Assembly: GCA_017549085.1 (NCBI GenBank)
Contig: JAFYVO010000241.1
Coordinates: 1-15,525 of the forward strand
Source: Thermoguttaceae bacterium
GTDB taxonomy: Bacteria > Planctomycetota > Planctomycetia > Pirellulales > Thermoguttaceae
Direction: 5' to 3'
DNA length: 15,525 nt
Shown here: positions 15,161-15,525 of the stretch, piece after piece
Position numbering within the stretch: the stretch's first letter is position 1
Layout: every line of letters begins with the position of its first letter
The notes under the pieces: generated by a model
What the model saw: the letters and a program-made list of their open reading frames with translations, nothing else
Told to the model about the DNA's origin: nothing
The model's database searches: none
Program-made: the position numbers and the translations under genes

Positions 15161-15525
15161 ATGAAAATGAAAACGTTGATGTTGTTGGCGTTCGCGGCGA
15201 GCGCGATTTTGGTTTCCGGTTGCGGCAAAGACTTGGGGTACCGCAAGACGACGGGCGTCGTTACGCTCGACGGGGCTCCGTTGTCGGGGGCTATCGTTAC
15301 GTTCGTCGCTCAAGGTCAAGGCGCGGAAAGCGGCGCGGTGACGACGAACGAAAAGGGCGAATACTCGGCGAACAGCGGTTCCGTCGGCGAAGGCCTGAAA
15401 CCGGGCGAATACAAGGTAACGATCTCGAAGCGCGAAACGGTTGTCGACGAAGATTTGGAACGCCTCAAGGCGGGGGAAATCACGGACGACGAATACCAAG
15501 AGATCAAAGCGAAGCGCGGTATGAA
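15161..15525 (+). CDS. Lipoprotein with carboxypeptidase-regulatory-like (transthyretin-like) domain, 3' end outside window
   Basis: The first 121 codons of a gene still open at the window edge. Residues 1-20 are a lipoprotein signal peptide ending LVSGC; C21 should be lipidated and anchor the protein to a membrane. From about residue 30 the sequence GVVTLDGAPLSGAIVTF, then TTNEKGEYSANSG and LKPGEYKVTISK, gives the strand pattern of a carboxypeptidase regulatory-like beta-sandwich. A charged Glu/Asp/Lys-rich segment follows (from about residue 92). Small lipoproteins of this kind commonly lie directly downstream of DUF1559 genes in planctomycetes, which suggests a joint envelope role (inference). 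GGGAGA (15147-15152) lies 8 nt before ATG 15161. The hairpin at 15029-15058 would lower its expression relative to the upstream gene. Confidence 0.88.
   Translation, partial: MKMKTLMLLAFAASAILVSGCGKDLGYRKTTGVVTLDGAPLSGAIVTFVAQGQGAESGAVTTNEKGEYSANSGSVGEGLKPGEYKVTISKRETVVDEDLERLKAGEITDDEYQEIKAKRGM

Overview
The window most likely comes from a planctomycete (Planctomycetota, probably a Pirellulales-type lineage). The strongest pointer is a DUF1559 pseudopilin-like protein (N-terminal methylation motif, C-terminal H-X9-DG motif) followed by a small lipoprotein with a carboxypeptidase-regulatory-like fold, a pairing characteristic of that phylum. A solitary Wzc-type tyrosine kinase, an isoaspartyl methyltransferase carrying a second domain, and CpG-rich codon use (Ala GCG, Arg CGC, Ser TCG) fit this. 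It is ordinary chromosome: no mobile element, phage gene, CRISPR array, tRNA or rRNA was found.

Layout. 1-1213: 3' part of pcm with a C-terminal beta-rich extension. 1383-2006: a SpoT/Mesh1-like HD hydrolase. 2331-2918: a small secreted protein with its own promoter and a textbook terminator. 2919-3473: a gene-free stretch with an AT palindrome, promoter candidates and a very strong GC hairpin. 3474-6323: a 949-residue Wzz/BY-kinase fusion ending in a Gly-Tyr repeat tail with 19 tyrosines. 6584-7144: frr, followed by a 15-bp-stem terminator. 7601-9163: rny, read from a GTG start behind a roughly 310-nt leader. 9289-10503 (minus): ribBA, convergent with rny across a shared terminator. 10921-11796: a HAD-IIA phosphatase. 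11936-13618: a GlpT-like organophosphate antiporter with an unusual loop insertion. 13898-15013: the DUF1559 protein. 15161-end: the 5' part of the lipoprotein gene.

Themes. frr and rny serve translation and RNA turnover, and each has its own promoter. ribBA supplies flavin precursors from a divergent promoter with a leader hairpin. The HAD phosphatase and the GlpT-like carrier are adjacent and co-directional and may form an organophosphate uptake and dephosphorylation pair (inference). Five exported or membrane-anchored products (secreted protein, tyrosine kinase, carrier, pseudopilin, lipoprotein) point to envelope functions. Several promoters share a TTGCCA or TTGAC-like -35 box, a 16-18 bp spacer and a TAAAAT or TATAAT-like -10 box. 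Codons TTA, CTA and TCA are nearly absent from most genes, which creates long aligned antisense reading frames with no supported coding role.

I did not find a clear new multigene system. The most unusual items are the tyrosine/glycine tail of the kinase, the loop insertion in the carrier, the extra domain on Pcm, and the structured leaders of the kinase, rny and ribBA genes.
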